From assembly GCA_020633205.1 (NCBI GenBank), contig JACKEB010000010.1, positions 1,240,001-1,304,000 on the forward strand: DNA of 64,000 bases, given 5' to 3'. The notes beneath the pieces are model-generated. The model did not search any database and had not been told where the DNA came from. It saw only the letters and a program-made list of their open reading frames with translations. This document shows, piece after piece, positions 1 to 8,753 of the stretch. Each line of letters begins with the position of its first letter. Positions within the stretch are counted from its first letter, which is position 1. Made by a program: the position numbers and the translations under genes. Source of the stretch: Polyangiaceae bacterium. GTDB taxonomy: Bacteria > Myxococcota_A > Polyangia > Polyangiales > Polyangiaceae.

Positions 1-2
1 GC

Positions 3-1571
3 ATGGCGGGCGACTCCGTCTCCGGTTCGGTGGTGTTGCGCGGCAAGGTCGGAGGCAAGGACTTCGAGCAGCGCTATCCGCTGCAGCTCACGGCGCGCAG
101 CGAGCGCGGAAACACCTTCGTGCCGCGGCTGTTCGCCGCCGCCAAGATCGCCGACCTCGAACGCGAGACCGGGGCTGAGGCCCGCAAGCAAGCGGTGGAG
201 CTCTCTCAGCGCTTCGACGTCGCGAGCCGCTTCACGTCCCTGTTGGTCTTGGAGAGCCCTGCGATGTTCAAGGCCTTCGGTCTCGACAACAGCCGCGCGC
301 TGCCCGACTGGAGCGGCGAAGAAGACGTGAGCGCGGTCAGCGCGAAGGGCGACCTCGACGTGGCCGACGACGAGGCGCCTCAGAGCGAAGCCGAGCTCGC
401 GGACAACGGCGCCGAGGGAGGCTTCGGGCTGGGGTCTGCGGGAGGCAGCGTGCCGAAAAGCGCGGCCAACATGCCGCCGATGCCGGCCGCCACGAGTAGG
501 CCTGAAGCAGCGCCGCGCACTTCGAAGCCGAAGCCCGCGCCGAAGATGGACCGTGCAGATCCTTGGGGAAGCAGCACCCCCTTCGAGGAGAAGCCCGTGG
601 AGCGCTGGCGCCCGCCGCCGCGCCGCATGATCCCCATGCGCCGCGTCTTCGAGCGCACCGGGACGGTAGTTACGGATCGCCTGGTGCCGAAGGCGGCCAC
701 CCCAGAGAAGATCGCCGAAGCGGATCGCGACGTACAGGCTGACGGCAACCGCCGCCAAGCAGTCAAGCAGCTCTACACCTTGCTCGCGCTCAGCGGAAAC
801 CTCGACCGCGCCCGTGGTGTTGCGGACCAGTGGTCCGACAAGGACCCCCTCGACCCCGAGGCGCTCACCGCTCGCGCTGACTTGCTCGCGGAGGACGGCC
901 AGCGTGACCGCGCCGTGCGCCTGCTCGGTAGCGTGATCGACGTTCGCCCCGATGACGTCGCTGGCCAGAAGCGACTGGCTCGCCTCTTCCGCTGGTCTGG
1001 GCGTCCGGAGCAAGGCTGTCGCTTCAGCCTGGCGATCGCGCAAATCAAGAACACGGATCCGAAGCTCCTCGCGGAGGCGGTGAGCTGCGCGCGCCAAACC
1101 GGTGTCAGCTGGATGGCCGAGCGCATGCTCGAATCGGTCGACGCGCGCACCAAGGTGGGCGCCGAGGCGCTGGCGAAGAAGATCGACAACGCCGACAAGC
1201 TCTCCGGCGACTTCCGCGTGGAAGCAAGCTGGAGCGGCGGCAACACGGATCTGGACCTCGCCCTGTTGCACCCCGACGGCCACCGCGTGTCTTGGCTAGG
1301 AGCCCCGACGCGCTCGATCATCACCGCAACGGATGTCACGAGCACGAGCCGCGAGGGGCTTGCCCTGCGTGGCGCCAAGGCGGGTGAATACGTGGTGGAG
1401 GTGGTGCGCGCCAGTGGCTCTGGCCCGGTCAGCGGCACGGTCACCGTCAGCGTTGCGGGAACCAAGAAGCAGATCCCGTTCACCTTGGATGGTCAGCGCC
1501 GAACCCTCGGCGTCGTGACCATCGGCTTCAAGTCGAAGCTCGTGCCGGTTCGCGGCTGGGGTTGGCGCTAG
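3..1571 (+). CDS. VIT/vWA-type protein, C-terminal part (5' end outside window)
   Basis: The frame is open to the window edge, so this is the C-terminal 520 or so residues of a larger protein. The first ~100 residues (RLFAAAKIADLERE..., then QRFDVASRFTSLLVLE) match the segment that follows the vWA domain in VIT/vWA (inter-alpha-trypsin-inhibitor-like) proteins. A Pro/Ala-rich linker follows (residues ~140-220). Next comes a TPR-like helical stretch (~245-350, including LDPEALTARADLLAEDGQ). The end is a beta-rich domain with NTDLDLALLHPDGH, resembling the DUF2135-type module found in bacterial VIT/vWA proteins. It is probably exported and involved in surface or adhesion functions; this is inferred from the family only. 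A strong hairpin follows the stop, so the next lipoprotein gene is probably transcribed separately. Confidence 0.75.
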   Translation: MAGDSVSGSVVLRGKVGGKDFEQRYPLQLTARSERGNTFVPRLFAAAKIADLERETGAEARKQAVELSQRFDVASRFTSLLVLESPAMFKAFGLDNSRALPDWSGEEDVSAVSAKGDLDVADDEAPQSEAELADNGAEGGFGLGSAGGSVPKSAANMPPMPAATSRPEAAPRTSKPKPAPKMDRADPWGSSTPFEEKPVERWRPPPRRMIPMRRVFERTGTVVTDRLVPKAATPEKIAEADRDVQADGNRRQAVKQLYTLLALSGNLDRARGVADQWSDKDPLDPEALTARADLLAEDGQRDRAVRLLGSVIDVRPDDVAGQKRLARLFRWSGRPEQGCRFSLAIAQIKNTDPKLLAEAVSCARQTGVSWMAERMLESVDARTKVGAEALAKKIDNADKLSGDFRVEASWSGGNTDLDLALLHPDGHRVSWLGAPTRSIITATDVTSTSREGLALRGAKAGEYVVEVVRASGSGPVSGTVTVSVAGTKKQIPFTLDGQRRTLGVVTIGFKSKLVPVRGWGWR

Positions 1572-1610
1572 CGAGCCGGATTCCTCTACAGAAAAACAAA
1601 CCGTTGACGA

Positions 1611-1644
1611 CGCGAACGCCCACTCTGAGAAGTGGGCGTTCGCG
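1611..1644 (+). terminator. Perfect 14-bp hairpin after the VIT/vWA gene
   Basis: Bases 1611-1624 are perfectly complementary to 1631-1644 around a 6-base loop (CTGAGA). The hairpin lies 40 bases after the stop codon. Only a short T-rich stretch follows (CATTTCG), so termination is likely but not textbook. Confidence 0.65.
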
Positions 1645-1766
1645 CATTTCGCGCCGAGGCGCGGACAAGCAACAATCGTGAAGACGAAGCGCTTCCGCAA
1701 GTTTGAGGGGCGGGAAGCTGTAAGCCGTGGGGTCGCTGATGCGTTCTCGCGCGTATGGAGACTGCG

Positions 1767-3164
1767 ATGAAGAAATCAAGCACCAAGAGCTCGTTGACGT
1801 TGGCTTGGCTCGTGGGCCTTGGGCTGCTCGGCGCCTGCGCGTCGAACCCCACTCCGCCCCCTGCGAACGGTCCACAACCCGTAGCGAGCGGTTCCGCGAA
1901 CACGCTCACAGTGGCCCAGGGGGAAGATCCTGAAAAGGACCCTGAAGAGTGGGGCATTGTCGGCGCCCCGAACGACCCTCAGTACACCGAGGTCGTGAAC
2001 AAGGTCGTGAACATGGTGAGCGACTCGAGGGTGCAACAGATGACCCAGCGCCGCGGCCTGAGCTTGTTGGACGTGACGTGGGAGGACACCGGTCGCGCCC
2101 AAGGCTCAGCACTCGGGCCAAACATCAGCGACGTCACGCTGCAGGTTCGCTATGTTCCCGCGGGGCAACAGCGAGACACGACGGCGCTGATGCCCGTGAT
2201 CCGCTTCCCGAACTTCAGTGACCGTACGGGCGACGTGCGCGCTGACAAGTTCCTGCTGCGCATGGGTAACCACAAGCACCCAGGCAAACTGAAGAGCGTT
2301 CCGCTGACCAAGGTACTGAAGAACCTCCGCGGCTTCCTCTCCGAGCCGAGCAGCGTGCTCGGTAGCGGCGACCTGAGCGCCGGACGCGACAGTCACTACC
2401 TAATGAGCGCCCAAGCCGTATTCCTGCCGATCCCCAAGAAGGGCAAGGCGGAATTCAACCCCGTGGTCTTCAACTACCAATCGGCGCCCGGCTCCCCCGC
2501 GGTGCTGACCATCCTCGCAACTCGTCAGGGCACGAGCATTTCCGTCGTGGAAAATCGCCCAGAGGACGGCACCATTCGAGGCTGGGGGCAGGAACTCTAT
2601 TTCAACGACGAGGGCCAGCGCGCTCCCTTCACCGCCGAGCGCAAGAGCGACGTGGAGAAGCGCATAGCAGCCCAAGGCGGGCCCAAGTCGGAAGACGACC
2701 GCTCCGCACTGCAGAAGGGCGCGGATGTGCTGTTCCTGATCCAGGTTCCGCTCAAGCACCGAAATCGGGGCCGCCTCGGAGGCGCGTTACCCGCTCCCGC
2801 CCCAATGGCGGAGGCGGCGCCAGCTTCGGGTGGTGCGATGAAGTCTGCGGCCGACATGGACGCCGAAGATGAGAGTGACGTCGAGCAAGCAGTGCTTGGC
2901 CACGGCGCAAAGAAGGGCCCGTTCGTCGAAGGCAACGGCTTGCGCCTCGAGCGGGATCCCAACTTCCCCGTCCGCATCACCGTGCAGCTCTACAAGGCGA
3001 CCAGCAACGGCGTCGTCGCGGAGAAGGACCTGGACGCCATCGCAAAGACCATCGGTGGTGTCTACGAGCACGCGGATTTCGTCGGCTCCCTGGTGATCCC
3101 GGACAACGATCCCGCACGCCCCACCGCGTGGCAGAAGGTGCCGGGCCAGTGGTTCCCCTGGTGA
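1767..3164 (+). CDS. Predicted lipoprotein of unknown function
   Basis: A 465-residue protein. The ATG at 1767 is chosen because GGAG (1757-1760) lies 6 bases upstream and it starts a clean lipoprotein signal (MKKSS..., hydrophobic core, lipobox LLGAC with Cys24). A Pro-rich tether follows. The body begins with an acidic stretch and a region predicted to be alpha/beta (EVVNKVVNMVSDSRVQQM). An Ala/Pro/Met-rich acidic insert sits near residues 345-375. I do not recognise the family. It lies downstream of the VIT/vWA gene but behind a terminator. The lipobox places it in the inner or outer membrane, facing the periplasm or the surface. Confidence 0.75.
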   Translation: MKKSSTKSSLTLAWLVGLGLLGACASNPTPPPANGPQPVASGSANTLTVAQGEDPEKDPEEWGIVGAPNDPQYTEVVNKVVNMVSDSRVQQMTQRRGLSLLDVTWEDTGRAQGSALGPNISDVTLQVRYVPAGQQRDTTALMPVIRFPNFSDRTGDVRADKFLLRMGNHKHPGKLKSVPLTKVLKNLRGFLSEPSSVLGSGDLSAGRDSHYLMSAQAVFLPIPKKGKAEFNPVVFNYQSAPGSPAVLTILATRQGTSISVVENRPEDGTIRGWGQELYFNDEGQRAPFTAERKSDVEKRIAAQGGPKSEDDRSALQKGADVLFLIQVPLKHRNRGRLGGALPAPAPMAEAAPASGGAMKSAADMDAEDESDVEQAVLGHGAKKGPFVEGNGLRLERDPNFPVRITVQLYKATSNGVVAEKDLDAIAKTIGGVYEHADFVGSLVIPDNDPARPTAWQKVPGQWFPW

Positions 3165-3182
3165 ACGAGAGCCGTGTGATAG

Positions 3183-3221
3183 GGACCTGGACCTAGCTCT
3201 CACCAGCTAGGGACTGGGTCC
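3183..3221 (+). terminator. Imperfect 16-bp hairpin between lipoprotein and pgsB
   Basis: CCTAGCT/AGCTAGG forms the inner stem and GGACC/GGTCC the outer stem, with wobble pairs and one bulge between them. It lies 18 bases after the lipoprotein stop. There is no T-run, so it could equally be an attenuator or RNA-stability element in the pgsB leader. Confidence 0.4.
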
Positions 3222-3281
3222 GAAGCAGGGCGCGAGCCGGTGTCTACCGTGCTCGCGCTTCTGCGTGTATGGTCGCAAACA

Positions 3282-4556
3282 ATGGGCGGCCGAGAGCTGT
3301 TACTAGCCGTAACCCTGCTTCTAGTGGGGCTCGGAGTGATCGAGCTTTGGTGGCATCGGCGTAACCTCAGTCGCATCCCGATCCGCGTGCATGTGAACGG
3401 CACACGGGGCAAATCGAGCGTCGTGCGACTGATCGCAGCAGGGCTCCGCGCCGGCGGCGTGCGCACCTGCGCAAAGACCACGGGCACCCTCGCGCGGATG
3501 ATTCTACCCGACGGGCGGGAGGTGCCCATCTACCGTCCCTCGGGCGCAAACATCATCGAGCAGAAGCGCATCGTCGCGACAGCAGCCTACGCAGGTGCCG
3601 AAGCACTGGTGATTGAGTGCATGGCGCTCCAACCGGCGCTGCAGAGCCTATGCGAATCCAAGCTCGTGCGGGCGACCCACGCGGTGATCACCAACGCGCG
3701 CCCCGATCACCTAGACGTCATGGGTCCCGGGGCCAAAGAGGTGGCCCGGGCGCTCGCGGGCATGACCCCGCTGAAGGGCAAGCTGTACACCGCGGAAAAG
3801 CAGCACGTCGCGGAGCTCGCCGAAGCGGCGAAGGATCGCGGCACGGAGCTGCTCGAGCTGAGCGACGCAGAGCTCGCCGAAGTCACCAAGGCGGATCTCG
3901 CGGGCTTCAAGTACACCGAACACCCGGACAACGTCGCCCTCGCCCTGAAGGTGTGTATCGCCCTCGGCGTCGAACGCGACGTGGCGCTACGCGGGATGTG
4001 GGAGGCCAGTCCAGACCCTGGTGCGATGACCGAACACGAGTTGAACTTCTTCGGAAGGCAGATCGCGTTCGTCAATGGATTCGCAGCCAACGATCCGGTC
4101 AGCACCGAGCAAATCTGGCGCTCCACCTGCAACAAGTACCAAGATCGCTCCCTGCGTATCGCGATCTTCAATTGCCGTGCGGATCGACCGGATCGGTCCC
4201 GAGAGCTAGCGAAGAGCTTCGTCAGTTGGCCACACGCGGACTACGTGGTGCTCATGGGCAGCGGCACCTATCTGTTCGCGCGAGAAGCCGCGCGGCTCGG
4301 CTACGACTCGACGAAGCTCGTTTTCGCCGAAGGGCTCTCGACGGACGAGCTCTTCGAACGCGTGATCGACCTCATCCCAGGGTCGGCGTTGGTGATGGGC
4401 ATGGGTAACGTCGGCGGCCAGGGCCTAGGCCTCGTGCGGTACTTTCACAACCGGTCCTTCGTCTCTCCGCGCGGAGACGGGCCACCTCCTTCTAAGGCGA
4501 GCTGGGACGAACTCGAATCCGTGCGCCGCATCGATCGTCGCAATGTGCTTGACTAG
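3282..4556 (+). CDS. pgsB: Poly-gamma-glutamate synthase subunit PgsB (CapB)
   Basis: ATP-dependent amide ligase that joins glutamate (or a related amino acid) through the gamma-carboxyl in the membrane PGA synthase. It belongs to the Mur-ligase-like CapB family. Seen: an N-terminal membrane helix; the P-loop region VNGTRGKSSV; KTTGTLARMI; IECMALQP; DHLDVMGP; SPDPGAM; FVNGFAAND; and NCRADRPDRS, all in the order found in Bacillus PgsB. Length (~425 residues) is normal. ATG 3282 gives the same N-terminal length as Bacillus PgsB; an in-frame GTG at 3240 would add 14 residues. Neither has a strong ribosome site. It is followed after 45 bases by pgsC and then pgsW, so this is a polymer-synthesis operon. 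The actual polymer is not known. Confidence 0.92.
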   Translation: MGGRELLLAVTLLLVGLGVIELWWHRRNLSRIPIRVHVNGTRGKSSVVRLIAAGLRAGGVRTCAKTTGTLARMILPDGREVPIYRPSGANIIEQKRIVATAAYAGAEALVIECMALQPALQSLCESKLVRATHAVITNARPDHLDVMGPGAKEVARALAGMTPLKGKLYTAEKQHVAELAEAAKDRGTELLELSDAELAEVTKADLAGFKYTEHPDNVALALKVCIALGVERDVALRGMWEASPDPGAMTEHELNFFGRQIAFVNGFAANDPVSTEQIWRSTCNKYQDRSLRIAIFNCRADRPDRSRELAKSFVSWPHADYVVLMGSGTYLFAREAARLGYDSTKLVFAEGLSTDELFERVIDLIPGSALVMGMGNVGGQGLGLVRYFHNRSFVSPRGDGPPPSKASWDELESVRRIDRRNVLD

Positions 4557-4601
4557 GTTAACTGACGCGCGGGCTTGGAACCTCGCCTTGGAGCTAAGAT
4601 C

Positions 4602-5057
4602 TTGAACCTGGAACTCCTACCACTCTCTGTCGGAATCGGGCTCGCCGTGAGTCTGCTCTTCACGGAAGCGTTCGGGATCGCCGCGGGCGGAATGATCGTG
4701 CCGGGCTACCTCGCCCTCGCGTTGGCACGTCCGATGGACGTCGTGGCCACGGTCGCCGCCGGCTTCATCACCTTCATCATCGTCCACGCCATCAGCGCGT
4801 TCGTGGTGGTGTATGGGCGTCGCCGCACGGTGCTGATGATTCTGTTTGGTTACCTCACGGGGATGCTGCTGCGCACACTGCCCGGCGTCGCGATCGACAC
4901 CCCGGAGATCCACGTCATCGGCTACATCATTCCGGGCCTGATCGCGATCTGGCTGGATCGCCAGGGCGTCGTGGAGACCCTGGCCGCGATGACGACGGCG
5001 TCGATCGTCGTGCGCTTGGTGTTGGTTGCAGTGGTGGGCGCGGAGCTCGGCTCATGA
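4602..5057 (+). CDS. pgsC: Poly-gamma-glutamate biosynthesis membrane protein PgsC (CapC)
   Basis: Small polytopic membrane partner of PgsB. The landmarks TEAFGIAAGGMIVPGYLAL, VVYGRRRTVLMILFG and GYIIPGLIAIW correspond one-to-one to Bacillus PgsC. The TTG at 4602 is chosen because GGAG (4590-4593) lies 8 bases upstream and the resulting distance to the conserved GI motif (26 residues) equals that in Bacillus PgsC. An upstream in-frame TTG at 4575 lacks these supports. About four hydrophobic segments are visible. The stop overlaps the start of pgsW (ATGA), indicating translational coupling. Confidence 0.92.
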   Translation: MNLELLPLSVGIGLAVSLLFTEAFGIAAGGMIVPGYLALALARPMDVVATVAAGFITFIIVHAISAFVVVYGRRRTVLMILFGYLTGMLLRTLPGVAIDTPEIHVIGYIIPGLIAIWLDRQGVVETLAAMTTASIVVRLVLVAVVGAELGS

Positions 5058-6196
5058 AGAAGCTGTACTGGCGCCCGCAGGGCGTCTCGCGAGCAGCCCT
5101 GCTCCTGATCACGCTAGTAGCGGTGTTGGCATTTTCGGCGGTCCGCTTGTTTCCGCAAGTAAAGAAGCAGCCCTGGTACAACGAAAAGCTCGCGGCGGCA
5201 CGCCTCTCCCGCGACTGCATGTCGGCTATCAAGCAGGAGAAGATCAAGCGCGCCATCGTGATCGACAAGCGCATGGATCCCGCAGAGACAGGCATGATTG
5301 GCGCTAGCATCACGCCCGTTACTTCCAACACCGGCTACATCGACGCAAAGCTCACCAGCACGAACCCGAATTTTGCGGCGGTGCTCGTGCACTTGCTGAA
5401 GAAGGCGGGTGTTGAGAAGGGCGATGTGGTCGCCGTGGGTGTCTCCGGCTCGTTCCCTGCACTCAACACCTCAGCGTTCGCCGCAATCCAGACTCTCGGC
5501 GCCAACCCGATCATCGTCGCCAGCGCCGCGTCCAGCGAGTTTGGCGCGAACAACGTCGGCTACGTCTGGCTCGACATGGAGGCCACGCTCAAAGAAAAGA
5601 AGCTCGTCAGCTTTCATAGCAGCGCGGCGAGCCTAGGAGGAATCGACGACCGCGGCGTCGGGATGAGCGACACCGGCCGTGCGCTGCTGGAAGAAGCGAT
5701 CTCGCGCAACGGCGTCCAACACCTGGAATCGAACAGCTTGGTGGAGTCCATCGACAAGCGCATGGAGGTCTACGATCGCGTCGCTGGCGATCGCCCGATC
5801 CGCGCCTACATCAACGTCGGCGGCGGCTCGGCTTCCGTCGGCACCCATGTCGGCAAGAAGCAGTTCAAGCCCGGCCTCAACCTGCGTCCCCCGCGGGGAG
5901 AAGACCTCGAAGACTCCGTGATGCTGCGCTTCTCCAAGCGCGAGATCCCGGTGATCCATCTGTCCCGCATCAAGCTCCTCGCCGAGAAGTTTGGCCTCCC
6001 AGTCGAGCAGCAGGGCGAGGTGCCCGTCGGGCAAGGTGAAGTCTACGAGCGCGCAGAGCCGAACCGCTGGCTAGCTGGAGCAGGTGTGCTCGCGATCCTG
6101 CTCGCCATGTTTGCTTTTATCCGCATGGATTTTGGCGTGAGGGTGCTGCGCGCGGCTCCTCGCAAGGCCGGCGGACACCCGGAGCAGATGGTCTGA
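5054..6196 (+). CDS. pgsW: Poly-gamma-glutamate system protein (PgsW-type)
   Basis: A 380-residue membrane-anchored protein with an N-terminal transmembrane helix (~13-33), a large extracytoplasmic domain and a C-terminal helix (~338-358). Visible motifs include VSGSFPALNTSAFAAIQ, SASSEFGANNVGYVW and YINVGGGSASVG. This architecture and its place directly behind pgsBC match the 'poly-gamma-glutamate system protein' family, which in some bacteria occurs instead of the Bacillus PgsA/PgsE accessory proteins. Its biochemical role is not established; it may help with polymer export, anchoring or chain-length control (inference). It overlaps pgsC by 4 bases. No PgsA (CapA) or gamma-glutamyl hydrolase gene is present in the window. 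Confidence 0.8.
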   Translation: MKKLYWRPQGVSRAALLLITLVAVLAFSAVRLFPQVKKQPWYNEKLAAARLSRDCMSAIKQEKIKRAIVIDKRMDPAETGMIGASITPVTSNTGYIDAKLTSTNPNFAAVLVHLLKKAGVEKGDVVAVGVSGSFPALNTSAFAAIQTLGANPIIVASAASSEFGANNVGYVWLDMEATLKEKKLVSFHSSAASLGGIDDRGVGMSDTGRALLEEAISRNGVQHLESNSLVESIDKRMEVYDRVAGDRPIRAYINVGGGSASVGTHVGKKQFKPGLNLRPPRGEDLEDSVMLRFSKREIPVIHLSRIKLLAEKFGLPVEQQGEVPVGQGEVYERAEPNRWLAGAGVLAILLAMFAFIRMDFGVRVLRAAPRKAGGHPEQMV

Positions 6197-6316
6197 CGCC
6201 CAGCGCTCCTCCCCCCCAAAAAACTCGCGACGGGCGCGTAACCTTTCCAAGGCCCCCTGCGTGTGCTCCTCAACCACCGCGCCGCTCATCTCTATGGCGC
6301 GACAAAGGAGCGACAA

Positions 6317-7684
6317 ATGCCCACGAATCCTCGAGAAATTGAGGTTGCAGTCATTGGAGGCGGCCTCGCCGGCCTGAGCGCGGCGGTGAGCCTGGCGAGC
6401 AGCGGAGTCGAAGTCGAACTATTCGAGCGCTCGAGCCAGCTCGGCGGGCGCGCGGCGAGCCGTTTGGTGGGCGACTACGTCCTGGACCTGGGTCCTCACG
6501 CGCTCTACGCCAACGGCGCGGCGCGGAAGGGCCTGGAGAACCTCGGCGTAGCCATCCGAGGTCATGCGCCCAGCCCCCGCGCGGCCGCGAAGCTCGCCGG
6601 CAGGTACTATCAGTTGCCCATGGGCCCAGCGTCGCTCTTGACCACGCGCTTGCTCGGTGTGGCTGACAAGCTGCGACTCGGCAAGCTCCTGAGCGAGCTA
6701 CAGAGCCCGAAGTTCGCTTCCCGCGCTGCTGCCTTGCCACCGGAGCTGACGGTGTCGCGCTGGATTACAGGGGAACTACCTCCTGGCAACGGTCGTATCC
6801 TCCTGGAAACATTGATTCGCCTGAGCTGCTACTCCGGTCACCCAGCTCAGCGGGCCAGCGTCGCCCTGGGGCAGCTACATCTCGCGGTGACCGGCGGGGT
6901 GCTCTACCTCGACGGCGGCTGGCGCAGCCTGGTCGAACCGTTGGAGCAAAAGCTCGCCGCCACGGGTCGCATCAAGCATGGGAACAAGGTCACCGAGCTG
7001 CGACCCCTGGATGACGCCCCGCAGAGCCGCTGGGCAGTCGCCTTCGCCAATGGGCAACGCGTCTGCGCGCGCCACGTCGTGCTGGCCGTCGCACCGAACA
7101 TCGCAAGGAAGCTGCTCGAGCGGGGTGGCACCGGCACTCTGAAGGCGCTCGCAGCGCTCGCGAAGGTATCGCAAGCCGACGCGAGCCATGCCTCGTGTTT
7201 GCAGGTGGCACTAGATCCAGTTGCCTCCGGGAAATACGACTTCATCCTCGGATTGGACGAGCCCGTGTACTTTTCGGCGTTCTCCGCAACGGCCCAGGTA
7301 GGGCCGAACGGCGCCGAGGTGATTCACCTGATGCGCTACCTCGACCAATCCGAGCCCCGCGAAGGCACCCGTGGGGAGCTCGAGTCCCTGCTCGACTTTG
7401 CGCGGCCCGGCTGGCGAGAGCGCGTGACTGAAGCGCGCTATCAACCGCACCTCTGCGTCACGAACTGGATAGAGACTAGCCAGTGCCCTCGCCCACGCAG
7501 CGAACTCGCGCCTGGCTTGTTCGCGGCGGGTGACTGGATCGCCGCCGATGGGATCTTGGCGGATGCCGCGGTGGGTTCCGCGATGGACGCCGCGTCCCGC
7601 ATCCTCCAGCAACGGGCAACGGCGCAGCCGCACCCTGCATCGATGTTCGCGACGACGCGGGGAGCGAGTGAGCTATGGTCCTGA
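6317..7684 (+). CDS. FAD-dependent amine oxidase / phytoene-desaturase-like oxidoreductase
   Basis: A 455-residue flavoprotein. The N-terminal Rossmann fold has IGGGLAGLSAAVSLASSG (GGGLAG at 14-19), an acidic residue ending beta-2 (LFER, ~E37) and the LGGRA motif. The C-terminal FAD motif is GLFAAGDWIAADGILADAAVGSAMDAA. The layout is that of the NAD(P)-binding amine-oxidase / protoporphyrinogen oxidase / phytoene desaturase superfamily; the substrate cannot be told. ATG 6317 is chosen over an upstream in-frame start because AAAGGAG lies at 6304-6310. The stop overlaps the ECF41 sigma gene by 10 bases, so the two are co-expressed. Oxidoreductases are common targets of ECF41 sigma factors. Confidence 0.85.
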   Translation: MPTNPREIEVAVIGGGLAGLSAAVSLASSGVEVELFERSSQLGGRAASRLVGDYVLDLGPHALYANGAARKGLENLGVAIRGHAPSPRAAAKLAGRYYQLPMGPASLLTTRLLGVADKLRLGKLLSELQSPKFASRAAALPPELTVSRWITGELPPGNGRILLETLIRLSCYSGHPAQRASVALGQLHLAVTGGVLYLDGGWRSLVEPLEQKLAATGRIKHGNKVTELRPLDDAPQSRWAVAFANGQRVCARHVVLAVAPNIARKLLERGGTGTLKALAALAKVSQADASHASCLQVALDPVASGKYDFILGLDEPVYFSAFSATAQVGPNGAEVIHLMRYLDQSEPREGTRGELESLLDFARPGWRERVTEARYQPHLCVTNWIETSQCPRPRSELAPGLFAAGDWIAADGILADAAVGSAMDAASRILQQRATAQPHPASMFATTRGASELWS

Positions 7685-8619
7685 GCGTGCAACACGACGT
7701 CGCGCCAGAGTTCGAGGCGAACCGTCGCTATCTGTGGTCGATCTGCTACCGCATGACGGGCAGCGCCGCGGACGCCGACGACCTCGTACAGGAGACGTTC
7801 GCGCGCGCTCTAGAGCACCCGCCGCCAGACACCAGCACGCCCTGGCGACCCTGGCTCACCCGCATCGCGGTCAACCTGGCCCGCGATAACCTCCGGCGAC
7901 GCAAAGTGCGCGGATACACCGGGCAGTGGCTGCCAGAGCCCGTGGAGCTCGATGGCTCGACCCTGGACGCTGCGGGCCCGGAGCGCGACGCGGAAACGCG
8001 CTACGGAACCTTCGAGAGTCTCTCGTTCGCGTTCCTGACCGCGCTCGAGGCGCTGACACCCACCCAGCGCGCCGTACTGCTCTTGCGGGACGCGCTTGAT
8101 TATTCCGTACGGGAAACAGCGGACGCCCTCGAGATCTCCGAAGCCAACGTGAAGACCACGCTGCACCGCGCCCGCACGGCGATGAGCAACTACGAGACGA
8201 CCCGTGTGCAGCCCTCCCCCGAGACTCAAGCTCACGTCGCCGAGGTGCTCTACAAGATACTCGGGGCAATGGCGACCGGCGACGTCAACACCTTCGAGTC
8301 GTTGCTCGCGACCGATGTCGTGGCGATCAGCGACGGCGGCGGACATACCTTCGCGGCGAAGAACCCGGTGGTGGGCGCGAACAAGATTGCGCGGATGTAC
8401 GCGAAGCTGGCCGCGGGAGCCTCGGCAGCTGGCAAGCTCGAAGTACGTGAGCTGAACGGCGCGCCAGCTGTGGTGGTCGACGACCCCGGAGTCAAGCCGC
8501 CGGCGGCGGTTCGGGCGGTGCTGCGCATCGAGCTCAACGCGGAGGGCAAGATCGCCAGCATCCATAGCGTCTTGAACCCAGAAAAGCTGCGGCGTTTGTT
8601 CCTGAATCACCCCCTCTAG
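7675..8619 (+). CDS. ECF41-family RNA polymerase sigma factor with SnoaL-like C-terminal domain
   Basis: Sigma2 region includes DADDLVQETF (~33-42). The linker carries the ECF41 signature YTGQWLPEPV (81-90). Sigma4 includes LTPTQRAVLLLRDALDYSVRE and a helix-turn-helix (EISEANVKTTLHRART). The C-terminal ~120 residues form a SnoaL/NTF2-like extension with the two hallmark ECF41 motifs, DGGG (220-223) and NPEKL near the end. In characterised members this extension regulates the sigma factor directly instead of an anti-sigma factor. ECF41 genes usually neighbour an oxidoreductase, carboxymuconolactone decarboxylase or epimerase that they control; here the overlapping FAD enzyme is the likely target (inference). 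No clear ECF41 promoter was found upstream of 6317. Confidence 0.9.
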   Translation: MVLSVQHDVAPEFEANRRYLWSICYRMTGSAADADDLVQETFARALEHPPPDTSTPWRPWLTRIAVNLARDNLRRRKVRGYTGQWLPEPVELDGSTLDAAGPERDAETRYGTFESLSFAFLTALEALTPTQRAVLLLRDALDYSVRETADALEISEANVKTTLHRARTAMSNYETTRVQPSPETQAHVAEVLYKILGAMATGDVNTFESLLATDVVAISDGGGHTFAAKNPVVGANKIARMYAKLAAGASAAGKLEVRELNGAPAVVVDDPGVKPPAAVRAVLRIELNAEGKIASIHSVLNPEKLRRLFLNHPL

Positions 8620-8753
8620 ACCGTGCGCGGGGGGCCTCTGAGGCTTGCGAACGAGCAACGCCCAGGAGGCGCGAACAAGCAACAAACGGCCCCCTTTGGG
8701 CGCCGTCGGCTGCACGTGCACTCCTCCTGGCGACGTGATAGCACCGGCGGTTC

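Noticed and set aside
8620..8753. Possible Mn2+ (yybP-ykoY) riboswitch before terC
   Set aside because: TerC genes sometimes carry this element, but the conserved aptamer core could not be found.
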